64,000 bases of DNA, from contig NW_024104294.1 of NCBI RefSeq assembly GCF_003945595.2, forward strand, positions 749,001 through 813,000, written 5' to 3'. The notes below the pieces were generated by a model, which was given only the letters and a program-made list of their open reading frames with translations, was not told the origin of the DNA and ran no database searches. This document shows positions 1 through 13,900 of this stretch, piece by piece; within the stretch, counting starts at the first letter, position 1; each line of letters opens with the position of its first letter. The translations under genes and the position numbers were made by a program. The DNA is from Pipra filicauda (lineage: Eukaryota > Chordata > Aves > Passeriformes > Pipridae).

Positions 1-1885
1 GGGTGCAGTGGGTGTGTTGAAGTGCTTAAACCCCACTTACCAGGAGAACACCATGGCTGTTTGTTACTGCTCTCAGCTTTTATCTGGTTCAATTCCAGCC
101 AGTTTGGATTCCTCTAACTGGATTCCCTCAGTGGTGACAAAAACCTGGGGTCAGGGGGAGGACTGAACTGCAGGACACAGGTGATGGGCATCGGAGTCAA
201 TGGATAATCTTTGTGTCAGGGCTGGAGGAAAGGTCCCTCTGAAGTCATTTATTTGTTGTGATTTTTGGCCAGGAACTGCTATTTTAAAGCACGCTTGTTT
301 GTGTATATATGTGCTTCCCAGCATCTCAAAAGGATGCCCAGAGCCTTGTGAGGAAGTGCAGCTTCCATGTAACACAAACCGTTTGCTGGGTGGGGTTGGA
401 AAGCGCAAGAATTCTACTTTTTAAAGTTCCACCCTTTATCTGAGGGAACGTAGCTGTCGTGTTCATTTTAACTTCATCACAGAGAAAATTGGTAGGGGGA
501 GCATAGCCATAACTGGATTTTTAAAGTATGTTTTGTGGTGTTCTTGGTAATACTGAAGCTGTTTCACTTATAGGGTTTGATTAATTGGGGTTTTTTGGTT
601 GGCTGGGTGGTTTCTGCCTTTTTTCTTTTCTGTTTCCTTACCTCCAGCCTGACTGTGTACTCTGCCTAAGTGGTTTATCATGGTTTGGGTAACTTCTGAG
701 CTCTTCCAGTAGAGGTTTGTACACGGAGGATAACGTCTGTAGATGCACCAGATGGTTTGGACATACAAGTCTTGGTGCCATTAAAGGTGCAGTTTCCCAC
801 CACAGTAGTGTAATGTAAGTACAGACTGGCCTGCCAGTTTTCTTGCCAGAGAGCCGCATCACTAGACCCTGTGTGAGGGAGCAAGAGGATATGTGGAACT
901 GGCTTTTTGGCAGCAGCAGCCAGGCTGGACTGTGTTTTTCTCAGACAAAGTCACTGGGATGTTTCTGGTAAGGCTGCAGATCATATTTAAAAAGAGGGGC
1001 GAGATCTTCATGGTCTCTGAAAGCCAGCCTTCCCAAAGCCTGGATTTTCAGAAATGGCTGCTCATTTACTTCTAAACTTAAATGCAGATTGGAGTACAAC
1101 TGTATGAGAGACTAATAATTGTTTTCTTGAGTGTAATGCATGACTTTGGTGTCTCTCGAACAAACAAAACTAACAACCCAACCCAATAGCAGCAGTAACA
1201 AAACTGCTGAGCTGCAGTGTGGTGTACACACTCTGAAAATGCAGGGTAAGTTTACTACTGAACCCCCATGCATCTTGGGAGTCAGGAGACTGCTGTGGCA
1301 CATGTATCCATCTGTCAGTTTAGCAAGAGCAGTCTTCCACTGAGGACCCTATGCCTTCATTCCTAATTTCTGTTTCTTCCTTTATCCTCTGTCCCTGTAC
1401 TCACTCTGTCCCTTCTGCTTGTTACTCCTCACATTGTCTCCCTCCTTTTCTGGCCTTCCTTTCCCTTCCCACTCCAAGCCTTCCTCCATGCCAGTGTCTA
1501 AGGCTAGTGTAGGTTCAGACGGCTTCTGGGCAGCAGAGGACTTTACATCTGCAGCAGCAAGTTCCAACTGGTGGCTCATTCACTGCCCTAATTTCACATA
1601 TTTGCACCTGAAGCCAATATCCTCAGCCACCCAGGAAGGGTGCCTGACCTTTTACTTGCATCACACAGAGCTCTGGGTGGAGAGTACCTTCTCTGGGGCA
1701 TGGATTCTGCAGGTGGAAATGCGGTAGTGGATTTGGTTTGTGCCCGTGCCGGCTGCCACTGATGTACCTCCTGGACAATACAGTCGAAATGCAGTGCTGT
1801 GCTTCTTGCTAGAAGAGGTTTCATGTGTGCAGTAGCTCCACTCCCTGGCCCTCACCTGACATCTGCTTTATTTCCTGGTGCACAG
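1..1885 (+). other. YEATS2: YEATS2 intron, 5' end of window
   Basis: I recognise no exon or repeat here. A strong gtaagt donor-like site at about 1244 follows an open stretch. The putative acceptor lacks a pyrimidine tract and the peptide does not resemble YEATS2. Confidence 0.6.
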
Positions 1886-1989
1886 GGAGCCCAACCAGCA
1901 AACTGAGCAGTGTCTGCCAGGCCTCTCACGGGACTGGATCTCCTGTGTCAAAGACCCATGGGAGCAGTTTTGTTACCTCAGCTGTCAAG
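1886..1989 (+). CDS. YEATS2: YEATS2 exon (first in window)
   Basis: The acceptor is ...ggtgcacag and the donor is gtaatg. The exon begins with two bases that finish a glycine codon and ends in phase 0. It encodes GSPTSKL at the start and [11 protein letters not shown] at the end, a Ser/Thr-rich linker of YEATS2. The preceding exon lies upstream of the window or was not recognised in 1-1885. Confidence 0.9.
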
Positions 1990-4900
1990 GTAATGTTGTC
2001 ATTAGGTGCATACTTCCCATTTAAAGTCCAGCTTCCTATTAAATAGGGCTTTTTAGCATCAGAAGTTCTGCATTTCAGGAAAGTTCCTTTGATTGTTATT
2101 TCATGTGAAGGTCTACTGTGTCTAGCAGATGGAGCCATATGAGAACATGGTGGTTATACAAGATGATAGTGTCACTTCATGCAGCTCTAATTAGACTTGC
2201 CTACACATCTGTTAAAGGCACTGCTCTTCTGCTTTTCTACAAAGAAACCCATGGAGGGCATAGCTCCCAAAATGTCTTACCTTTCAAAAAGTCTCTAGCT
2301 TACTTTGATCTTCTTCACTCGGTTAGTGACAGAGTGTGATTAAACCAGAGGTGCCTACCTCAAAACCTTCATTCTGTTCATTACTTTCGTTCAGCAGCTG
2401 CTCCTAGCAGCCTGAAAATAGCTCATTTAGTGGTTTTACAACTGCCTGCATTCAGAAAAATGTTTGTGTAAACAGTGGAGTAACATTTGGATGTGTAAAC
2501 AAACAGCGATAAATACAGTTCTTCTGATCTGCAAAGCCCAAAAGGTACAGAGCTGAACTGTCTCACATAAAATCTCTCCCACATCTTGTGCTAGGAATGA
2601 TATTTCTGGCAGGGAAGTGGCGTCAGCAAGGCTCTGAAAGCAGCTGGTGGGTGTGCTGCTGAAAACAGGAGCATTTCCCTGTCTCCAAGCCACAATATTA
2701 ATGCAGGATGTGGTGGGGGGAAGGTTTGCCAGTCAGCCTGCAGAGAGCAAATCACTTTCCTTTGGAACTGAGATTCTTCCTGTGTCTGTTAGGGAAAAAG
2801 ACGATCGTTGTCTGGAGCAGTTTGTTTGCAGTAGCATTTTAAGTGTCAGGTGTGCAGCCAGCTAGTCAGCTTTTAAAAGCCTGTCTGCTCAGATGGATTT
2901 CACTTAGCTGTGTTGAAAATCATTCATTGGTCTTTATTTTTCACTGATTTGGGACAGTTCTTTCTGAAAGGTTTTCAGTGAGTCAAAGTAGGCACGTTAT
3001 TAGTAACACTTGCATTCTGTATTTCCAGGACAATATCAAAACCGTTATTTAATATATTTAAATATTTAAATTAATTACACTATTAATAAATTATATATAG
3101 TAAATAAATAATAAAATAAAATTAATATATTTAAATATTAAATATTTTAAAAAATACATTAAAATCATACTTCTGTAAACCAAAATACATTCCTGTTTGT
3201 CTTCTGGTCAGTGAAAAGCTGTAATTTTATGGTTTCTTTAAAGGGCTGCATTTCTTCATCCACTCTAAAATGCCCGGTATGCAGGTGCTGTTGGGAGGAC
3301 TGGTTATGCCTCTAACCTTGTCTTCACACCTCCCTCTGTTTGCTACCAATTGTGCACAACTGGTAGCAAATGGGGATGTGGTGAACCAGAGCAGACAACC
3401 AACCAATCTGCTTGAAAACTAATGTGTTTTCAACCACATGTGTCAGTACAAGGAAGATGTCAAGAGTATTTGATTGGAGTCTGAGGGCTTGATTTCTGAT
3501 CATGGTCCAACCCAAGGATGGGCCAAATGATTGTGAAACCATGGCTTTGGAGTTCACATTGGTTGTAAAAGAGACCAATTATACTGTGACAAACTTCCTC
3601 TAAGGCATTTGACTTCTCTACCAGCCTCAGATCCAGAAATGCCACGTGCATGATTTTGCAAGTGTGGAAATGTTTTGGTTTTTTGGGTTTTTTTTTTATT
3701 CTATTTAGTTATACAACTTTGTAGTTTCCAGGAAAGACCACGTGCCATTGCATCGTTCCAGTTAGAGGAGAGCATAAATTCATCTGAGAAACTATTTTTC
3801 CTCTCCATAACTTGTTTCTTCTTTCACTGTCTTCCTTCTCTGAGATTGTGTATGGAATCACAGAATGACTGAGGTTGGCAGGGAGATCTCTGGAGACCAT
3901 CCAGTCCAACTCCCCTGCTAAAAGCAGTGTCAAATAGAGCAGGTTGCTTGAGAGCATGTCCAGTTGAGTTTTGAGTATCTCCAGGGCTGGAGAGTCCACA
4001 GCCTCTCTGGGCAGCCTGTTACTCTGTTTGATCAGCATCAACAACATTTTTCTTATAATTTCCTGTATTTCAGTTTGTGCCCATTGACTCAGTCCTTTCA
4101 CAGGATACCACTGAGTGTTGATTGGCTTGACCTTCGTTATACCTTCTCATCTGGTATTTATATGCATTGTAAAGATCCCCCTTAAGCCTACTTTAATTTT
4201 ACATAAAACATATTAAAAGCTGATCTGAAAACAAGTATATTCCTTTTGCCTGTGTGTGATATGGTAAGAAACAGTTACTGCTGTTGGAGATGTAACTTTC
4301 CAAATAAAATTTGCTTTGTAGGTTGTGTTAAGTAAATTAGACTCCTTTTACTTAAGTGTTGACTGATTTTGGAAATATCTGATTTGCACAGGTAATTTGG
4401 CCTACCTCTATGGTCCGTGCTGCCCTTTATTAACAGTCAGTTGTTTTATTTCTTGTATTCCACTGATTTTTGCACCATGTCTTCCTATTCACAGCAGGAG
4501 GATTCTCTTTTTGCCACGATGCCCCCCCTTTGTCCCATTGGGAGTCATTCCAAGGTGCAAAGCCCCAAATCGGTCACTGGAGGACTTGGAGCTTTTACAA
4601 AGGTATTTCTCCTGGCTTTTGTGGTGGGACAAGGAGCCCAATAGTGTCATTTCATGCCTGACTTGTGCCACTGATCATGTAACTCCAGTGCCTGTAGAAC
4701 TTACTGGAACCAATGTGTCTTGCTGACAAGGGCTCTCTAGCACCTTTCAGAAATGTGTCTTGTATTCTTTTCTTTCCCTGTAACTCTGCTGTACCTGTGA
4801 TCTTTCCTTTTATTGCCTCTTTCGTCTTGTCTGTTTTTCCTTTGAATTGCTGTTGTATTGAGGCTGATATTTTAAAAGCTATTTTGGTAGGATCTATCAC

Positions 4901-7900
4901 GCCCGGGCTTCGCGAACGAAGATTTGGGAAGGCTCTATCCACATTTGCTGCAGGCACGCTGGTGGCTTATGAGGCCAATACGTGACAGACATGTCCGATT
5001 GCAAAAGGCACAGCAGAAAGACTCTTTAGATGGTGTATTCTGCAAGACACGGTTCTTTCTGCGTTGCCTTTTCTAAACTTTAGTAGATCTGTCAGAAGCT
5101 TCTTAAAAAATGGTACAGTGATTTCTAAATCTCAGACATTGCCACTTCTGATTATGTTTCCTTAAATGCTACTCTCTAGAATTTAAACTTGTTTCTGGCA
5201 ATATTAGGTGATCCAAGTAAAAGGTGGAAGAATGTTTCCTACCAGTTACAGTACCTGCAGCGGTCTAACACAAACCTCCCCCCACAAAACATCCTTATTT
5301 CAGTTGCTGCCCTTAGAGATTAGATGTAGGGCCTATCCCAGAGAAACCTAAAACACATACACAAGAGAATAACGCCAGCTATAATGATTTACAATACCTG
5401 TAGCTATTATATCAGTTGTAATTTTGCAGGATAGAAATAAAAAATTCAGGTTCAGAACATGCTCCGAACAGGAAGTTGCTTATAAATTTGAAACTTTAAT
5501 ATGTTGTTGTTTCATGCTAAGATGCAGGATCTGAAGAAGTCAGATCTGGCCAAGTCCCTTGTCAGTATGACTAGTAGTTGTAATACTACTAGCAATTCCC
5601 TGATTTCTATGAGCATGTCTCAAATGTGGGATGCTTTGTAAGTACAGACACCACCCCACACGCTTGTGTGTTGGGAGCAGCCCTGAGTTAGAGTCCGCGT
5701 GGTGGTGAGAACCATGACTGTTGCCTGCCCTTCCTTGCCGACAGGCTGTCTCAGATTTAAGGTGTTTGCTTTTCTTACTGCTATTTCTTCCTGTTTACCA
5801 GGTGATAATAAAGCAGGAGCCAGGAGAGCTGCCACAGCAGCCGCAGGTCCCGGGGACAGGCGCGGCGCAGCCCTCGGTGCCACAGTACGTCACAGTCAAG
5901 GGCAGCCACATGCTGGCCTTGTCTCCACAGAAGCCAGTTGTGAGCACGGGCGAGGGGACAGTACAGTCTAAGGTATGAGGCACTTGGGCATCTCTGGAGT
6001 GGTGTGAGCTCTCTGTCTTGTGGTTTTTTTGCAACACTTGGTGCTTCTCCCAGGGGGTTCAGGTTGCTTCTTTTGGCAGCACCATGGTTAACTGGTTTCC
6101 CTGTGTGCACAGAGTGGCTGGTGTTGTACTTCCATGTAGTTCTTGGGAAGGGAGCAGGCTGGGCCTGCACTATTGCATTTTGTTGTGTACAGGGACATCT
6201 CCCGCTTCTGTCCAACCCACTGCAACAGTGTGGCAGAGGTGCTTTTGAACTGTTAACCCAGAGAGCTGACTACCATCATCAGGTCTTGTTGAAACTCATC
6301 CCGTCTTTTTGGAAGGAGAAGGTCAATTCTCTTTCCTAGGAATGCAGGCCTGCAACACAAGAGAACAGGACAAATAGGGAGCAAGGTGGAGACTGAGCCA
6401 GAACTAGCATTAGGTGAAATCGGCCCTACTTGAGAGGCAACTCAGGTGTTTTATTGTAGGAGTCGTGCCAGTGCGGTCCTGCTATGTCAGGAGTGACACA
6501 GCTTCTGAGAAGGCTCACTGCAGTGACAAGATGACAGATGTGTCAGAAATTGTCTCTATTCTTGCCTGCTTCCATTGTGGATAGAGTCAAATGATGTACC
6601 AAGAATGAAAGATTACATACAGAACTTTCACATTTGCATAAGTAAATACTCATTTGCATTTGCAACAGTTCATTGTCCTTTTTACTGCCTAATTTGCCTG
6701 TTTGAGCAGGTATGCAAACTCATGTTTCCCTGCAGTTACTGTCAACAGGTAAAATTGAAGCACTTTGTGGATTCTTCTTTGAGGCCTTACTTTTCCCAGG
6801 GAATCTGTTCCCATGAACATGTTGAAACTGAACTTCTACATCTCTGTAATTCGCCAAGGCAAGCTTTATCTTCAGCTGGAACTAAGCCATTCCTTATGTA
6901 TCAGAAAAAAAGGAAGTGCCCTGTAATTTGAATGAACTTAATCTTTTGTGGGTGCTCTGAAATCCTGATTGAGTATAAGAGTTTATCGTTTTACTTGGGA
7001 TTGGCCTCTTGCCGATTTAATTTTGTTTCTGAATGAAGCGCTTCTGTACTTGACCAGACATGTATGAAGTGTCCTGAAATATCTGGAGACGGAGGTCGTG
7101 CACCAGGATTGACATGCCAGCAGCGCATCATCCAACCCTTATTTGTTGCAGGTGGTTGGTGTCCCGGTTGGTTCTGCATTACAGTCGACGGTGAAACAAG
7201 CGGTGGCTATAAGTGGTGGCCAGATCCTTGTGGCAAAGTCTGGCTCTTCAGTAGCAAAGGCTGTTGGTTCGAAGCAGGTTGTGACTCAAGGTGTAGCCAA
7301 AGCCATCGTGAGTGGAGGTGGAGGGACAATTGTTGCTCAGCCTGTGCAGACTATAACAAAGGCACAGGTTTCTTCCACAGGTGCTCAGAAAAGTACATCT
7401 CAAGGCTCAGGTAGAGTAATTTTACTCCTTTTAATAGCTCATGATGGGTAGGCTTTGAGGGTCTGTAATGATTTATTCAGCTGCAACATAACTGTGTGTG
7501 GTTGAAAAACTTCAAAATGAGTAGAGAGCTCTGTAGGAAAGTTCAGGCTGACTGAGATTAAAGAAAATGTTAACTTATTATCTGTAATAGGGAAGAGGGA
7601 GCACAAGTGCTTTAAAACATGCAGTGCTCTGTGAGTGGAGATCAGATAGATATGCTGGGGAATGTGCTGGAGACCTGGTAGACTTTCATGGAACCAGATC
7701 TTAACATTTTTGCCTGGCATTATGGTCCTTAGCTGCTCAAAGGGCTCCCCATAAATCCAACCAACAAGAGCCAGACTGTCCCTATTGCATTTTCACGTCC
7801 AGCGCAGTGCTTACAGGTACAGGAGTACGGGCAGAAGCACCTTGCCTGTGTCTGCACACAGCTGGCTCTAGCTGAGCACGCCAGCTGGGGCTCTGAACTG

Positions 7901-10900
7901 TCAGAGAGGTGTGGTGCCTGGGGCTGGAGGAAGCCTGTAGACCCCATGGCTGTGCTGCTTTGGCCTGCAGCCATAAGTGGCACCGCACGCAGAGAGATTT
8001 TTTCCCAGACCTATTAAAAAAGCTCTCTGTGCATCAGTAGTGGAGTTAATCTGAGGTTAGGCCAGCTAAGTAGGGATTATTGAAGGCTAGCTGCATGTCA
8101 CTCCGAGTACTTTCATCCTGTGCAGATTTCAGTGCTTCCTGCTTTCTGCAAGCAGCAGTTTTATTTCTTTTATTCTTTCTTTCTAGTGATGGCTACGCTG
8201 CAGTTACCAGCCACCAACCTGGCCAACTTGGCAAACTTACCACCAGGCACCAAGCTGTATCTCACCACCAACAGCAAGAATCCCTCTGGGAAAGGAAAAC
8301 TGCTTTTGATACCCCAAGGAGCCATCCTGCGAGCCACAAATAATGCTAGTTAGTCTTGCAGGAAAATTTAATGAGTTAAATAATGTAATCACTGCATAAT
8401 TAATATGTTTGGCATTTTTGCTATGAAGCATCCTGGTGTTGTGGAAGTCAGTAGTGGGATGGGGTTTCTTTGTGCACGACAACCCCTATGAGGTGCTTTT
8501 TAAGGCTGAGATCTCACAAGTGGCTTTAGTTTTCAATGAAACTGCTTTTCATGCTGTGCTCTCAATGCAGAAACATTTCTTTTGTTAATAGGCTTGTGAA
8601 TCAAACTTTCTGTGAAATATTTGGAGAAAAACATACTAAGATAAGTTCTGAGGGGCAGTGCTTTGTTTATAATGTGCTGTTGCTGTAGGGAAGGAAAGTT
8701 TCAGGCTTTGGACTCTGTAGATGAAAAGATTGGTCATGAACCTTCTCCTCAATGCCATTCTTGAGACTTGGTTTGGGATGAGAGATGGATTGGGTGTAAA
8801 CTTTTGAGCTCCCAGCTCTGATTTGGCCTCCCTGAAGTATTGTTCAGTGTAATATATATCAGCAACCCAGCAATAGAGTACATGTCACTGAAGAAGCAGA
8901 TACTCTTTCTGAAGGTATTTTTGGGCTTGTGGTGAGAACCTCTTTGGTTGAGATTTAGAGAGGCAACTGGGTCAGTCCAGCTTTGAAAATCTCACAGGCA
9001 TTGTGGAAGATCAGATACTTGTGATTTTTGTGACAGAGCCATGAGTATTTTTTTACCCTTATTTCTTACTGAGAGACTGAAGAAAAGTCACTGTTCAGCT
9101 TGTTCCTTCTGGAGGCAGAGCAATATCAAAGTGCCACTGCAAATTACTGCTTGGTATCCATTATTCTCTTAACAAAATTGCACTGAAACAGCCAATGAAA
9201 GTAAAATTAAGAAACCAGTGGGATTCGAAATATTTTTAGGGCTTTTGCTGCAGATTCATAACCTGCAAAAGAGTGATGAAAAGACTGGTTATCTGTTGGA
9301 CAGCGTTTTCATTTGATAAAGTTTGCTTGCCCACCAGCCCTCCTTACTCCCATCATAGCTCCTTTTGTTCATAGTGTTTGCTGAGCTGTAAGAGAGCACA
9401 GCAGCACATCTAAACTGTTCTGTACTGGGTAGTAATGTTCCTTGGCTGCAAAACATGTGGCACCAAATGTCTTGCCAAGTGTTTTCAAGTATTGTGTGTA
9501 CAGGGATGCTTTAGCAGCTGACTGTCTGATTACCAGAGGGTCAAGCCTTTTCCTCTGGTTACAGGTCTTCAGTCCGGATCTTCTACAAGTAGTGGAGGAG
9601 GAGGAGGAACCCAAAGCACAAGCAGTAACCTGTCACAGCACCTCACCTATACATCCTACATCCTGAAGCAGACACCCCAGGTCAGTGCCATAAGCATTTC
9701 AGTTAAAGCACATTGACTGCAGTGGTGGATGTCCTGTGGTTCTGTAGTGCACAGAACATTCTTGGACTACGGTACCTAGATCTTTTTACCTCTTCTCCCC
9801 ATCTGCTTCCATCAGAAAGTGTTCTGTAGCAAGAAGGCTGTGTCCAGCTTGTAGTGCAGAAGCGTCCACTGTATTTAGCAGTACTTTGCTTCAGAAGATG
9901 AAATGTTGTTGCATTATATCCACAGGCTTTTATCCTGTGTTTCTGTTGACTCTTAAGTGAGTTTCAAAGTGCTGACCTCCCTAACTTATTTTCTGGATCA
10001 GGGCACCTTTCTGGTTGGCCAGCCTTCGCCTCAGAGTTCTGGGAAGCAGCTCACTCCAGCATCAGTTGTTCAGGGCAGTGTAGGAGTTGGAGCATCTTCC
10101 ACACAAGGACAAGCCCTAAAAGTGATAACTGGACAGAAAACAGCACTGTTTACACAGGTAATGTGCAAATGATGTGGTTCTTTCTTACCAGTTACTGTTT
10201 TGTCAGATAAAGTATAGGGACCACAGGCCACACACTGAGAGCTTTTCCTTTCATAATTGCTTGGTTTGATGTGCTTTTTTTGTACAATTATGATGCTGGC
10301 TGTCTTATGATGAGGAAACCATATCATACTACAGATTTCCAGCTTGCTTTCTCTTCTCAGAGGAGGTCAGCTTCCAAGCGGTGTAAGCTTAGTTTGTAAA
10401 TGAGCTCTGGGATTTCTCAGTGAAATAGAATTGGAAAACTGAACAGTGTCAGGTGCAAAAATGTCTAAATATTTGAACCTTACAAATGGGTCACCTGCTA
10501 AAGCTGTTAAAAATCTTTGGGTTTAGTATCTCTTTTTAAAAAAAACTATCTTTTCTAAAAACTACCAGGTAGTCCCTATGAAATTCAAACTCCCCAAGAG
10601 TACCTATAATTGATTATCCAAAATTCAAGATTGATAGGCATATATTTGCAAAGTCAACAGTTTGATAAAGTTGATTTCTGAGGTGATAATTTTGTTCCAG
10701 CTATTATTGCCAGAATTTGATTTTTCCAAAAGTATTTTGAAAATATTTGCTAGTAGTATAAAAAGCGTTTGTCTTTTTCGTTTTGTTGCTTTTACCTTTT
10801 GGGTTGGTTTTTAAAGTCATTTAAAACCTGAACAAATAGACTTTTTTCCTTACTTTGCATTCTTTCTCCAAGGCTTCATCCAGTGGACAGACATCACTGG

Positions 10901-13900
10901 TGAAAATATCAGATGGGTCTATAAAATCAATACCTGCCTCATCCCAGCTCTCCAAACCTGGCACCACCGTGCTGAGAGTATCAGGAGGTGTTATCACCAC
11001 AACTGCTGCTCCTGCCGTGGCCCTTCCCACAAATGGTGTCACCCAGGTGAGAAACAACCTTGCAGTATTCTGTAATGCAGTGTTTGTACTCCAGCCACTA
11101 CAGTCCCGGGAAAGGACTTGGACTGCTTTTTTCCACTGTTGGTGTCCTTCCCAGTCAGCTTTCTGGTGGGTCTGCTCCTATTTGTAGTAACCAGACTACA
11201 AATACTCCTGAGATCACAGCTCCTCCACAGTGCTGTCACAGGTTTCAGAGGCCAGCAGCAGCCTGAGTTTGTGCTCCCTGGTCCTGGCTGTGTTCAGAGG
11301 ATGTCACTGCTCTCCACCCCAGGGGAGATGTGGCACTGCAGCCTTGGAAGGAGGTGGTTTGGCATAGAGGGAGGTGGGAAGCAAAACATTGGTATTCCTG
11401 GAGTGAATGCTCCTGTATGTGGATGGAGCCACGTATCCAGTTGATGCAGGTTGTCCACCTGGAGTGGAGTTGCAGTTCATGGGGTGGGGAGGAGACAACA
11501 AAACAAAGTAATTCCCTCTGATGGTTCCCCAAGCCTACTTCTTTCCATTAGCCCCTAATCTTTGCTTCCCCACTGCTATTACCTGTGGGGAGGCAAAGAT
11601 TAAACAAGTGGAGATTTGACACCATGCTGTCACAGCCTCCATTCTGTATGTGCCATCATTGTGTGTGGGTTTTTGGACATGAATTTGAGAACTTCTTGCT
11701 TCTCAGTGAATGGTAGATGAATACTTGGTTTTGCCACTTCTAGATATTACCTCATTGTGTTTAATTGTTGAATCATCTATGACATGAAAAGGAATTTGTT
11801 ATCCCTCCTTGCCTGTTATGCAGCAAACAGATAATGCAGGTTCCAGTTCGTCATCTCCTGGAACTCCTGCAACAAAGACATCTGGACAGCCACACCAAAT
11901 CTGTGTAAGCCAGAGCCAGTCTACTTCATCAGTAGTGAATAAGACTGCGACTTCCACTGTTGTAAGTGTTGCTTCCTTGATGACTACTGCAACGCCTATG
12001 ACGGGAAAAGCTACAGTATCAGGTACTAAACTTCTTTTCCTAGAGAAAGTTAGGATCCAGGTGTGAGTTCTTTAGATGTCTTCACTATAAGTGGAAGAAT
12101 ATAGTCACCTGCATTTACGACTGTGTAAAAGTAAAGTCATGCTTTCTAAAACATCTTACGAGCATAACTTTTGGCTTAGCCAATGAAATGTCTAATTAAT
12201 TTGACACCCTTTTGGCACTGACTGTATCTATTACACATAATAGAACAAGTTGCCCTTTGGTATTGGAGAGGGATTTTAGTTTTACTGCCACTAGACGATG
12301 CATTGTGCCTGTTCAGGAGTACAATGTGTCACTGAATGTGGAAACTATCAAGGTACCAGCACTACTACAGACTTGATTAGTTTGTGAGAGTGGAACTCCA
12401 CTGTACTCAGAGAACTTGCAATGAGCAGAATTTGTCTCTGAGGCTTCACATCTGCTCTGTTTGGCTTGGAAAGGAGAGAGACGTTGATTAGAGGGAACTG
12501 AAGGCTTTGAAGTCAAAATCCATTAAGTACAGTGAAGTAGGCTGGATCTGGGATGTTTTGAGGTAATAAAGATGGACTTGCCCTTATGTGAAGGGCAGTT
12601 CTCCTTATTCAGTTTTATTGTATTCCAGTATCTTTTGTGTGAGGGAGAGTAAATACAGCACGTTTGAGTGTTATGGGTTAAAATTGGAGATTTTCATTCA
12701 GATTAATTCACCCGCTGGCATGTTCTGTTCACTTGAAATGGTTTTTTGTAAAGTGAAAGTGGAGTAAAAATACAGAAAAGAGAAAATAAGTGACACTGAG
12801 TTCATCTGACAGCGTCTTTTTGAAGCAGCTCTTCTTGTTTCATCTGTACTCAGTCTTCCAAAGTTCTCCTTCTTTATGACTGTGTTTTACGCAAAGCTTG
12901 AAAATAAACAGCATAGACTGCTAAGACTGACACAGTCCTGCAAGAAGCAGTTGAGTATTTTTCTCTTTGCAAAGAAAGCCGCAAGGGTGTCTTTTTTTCT
13001 TTTTTTTGGTAGGAAATATACCTTAATAAATAGCTTTCAGATTAAAATTCCCATTTAGGTGTGAGAATGCTGTCTAGATTTGGGTTTGGTTTAGGTTTTT
13101 TTGTAACCCGAGGCACTGACTTCATCGTGAAAAACTCCTTCAAGAATCGCAGAAGAACCAGTGGCTATAAAACACGTTATTTCAATGTATTAACAAACAA
13201 ACAAAACCCCCAAACAAAACTGTGTTAAAATTCTGAACGTTGATGTTTTTAAAGGTAACTTTTTGAAAAGAATCTCAAATATTCCCTTGTTTTGCAACAA
13301 GCAATGTCTCTCACCCATCAGGCCGATAGTTAGTTCAAAAGGTCTCTTGTCACTGGCTTTGCTGTTGGGTCCCTTGCCGTCTAACCTGACACATCAGTAT
13401 GTCACACACAAAGGAATGGGTAATACCAGGTGAGTCTTCTTGCCTGGAGGTGAAAGCCTAACTTACCAGTGCTGGGCATCTTTTAAAACCAGGAGACATC
13501 TACACCAGACCTTGCATATCTAGTACTTGGAAGGCAGCTATGTTTCTTAAACAATAATAAAAAAAAATAAAGAGAAAGGAACTTTATCTCAAAACGAAAC
13601 ATGAGCATAAAATTGCCATCATGAAGCTAAGGAATCCATTATTGTTGATGTTTTAAAATAAAAAGCTATGAACTTCCACAATCTGAAGAAAAGTTAGCTA
13701 TAGATTGAATACAATTACATGGAAAATAGCTGGTTTACCACTAAAAAGGATGGGCATAGGCCCAAATCACAGAGTTAATGTTGACTGTAGTGGCTTGGGA
13801 TGTCATCACAAGGAGATGACACATTGTGGAGGAGAGAGAGCTGACAGGTGTTGGGACTGTGGCACCCATGGAACTGTGGCACCACTTGGAGCTGTGCTGA

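Larger units (their letters stand above)
1990..4494 (+). other. YEATS2: YEATS2 intron with AT-rich block and CR1 fragment
   Basis: This 2.5-kb intron holds the AT-rich block at 3044-3170 and an antisense CR1 fragment at about 3855-4195. Nothing else in it is recognisable. Confidence 0.85.

Noticed and set aside
1140..1243. Possible extra YEATS2 exon with a strong gtaagt donor
   Set aside because: The phase would fit, but there is no pyrimidine-rich acceptor and the peptide does not resemble YEATS2.
5571..5592. 8-bp inverted repeat ctagtagt / actactag
   Set aside because: Arms this short are expected by chance in 64 kb and nothing else marks the site.
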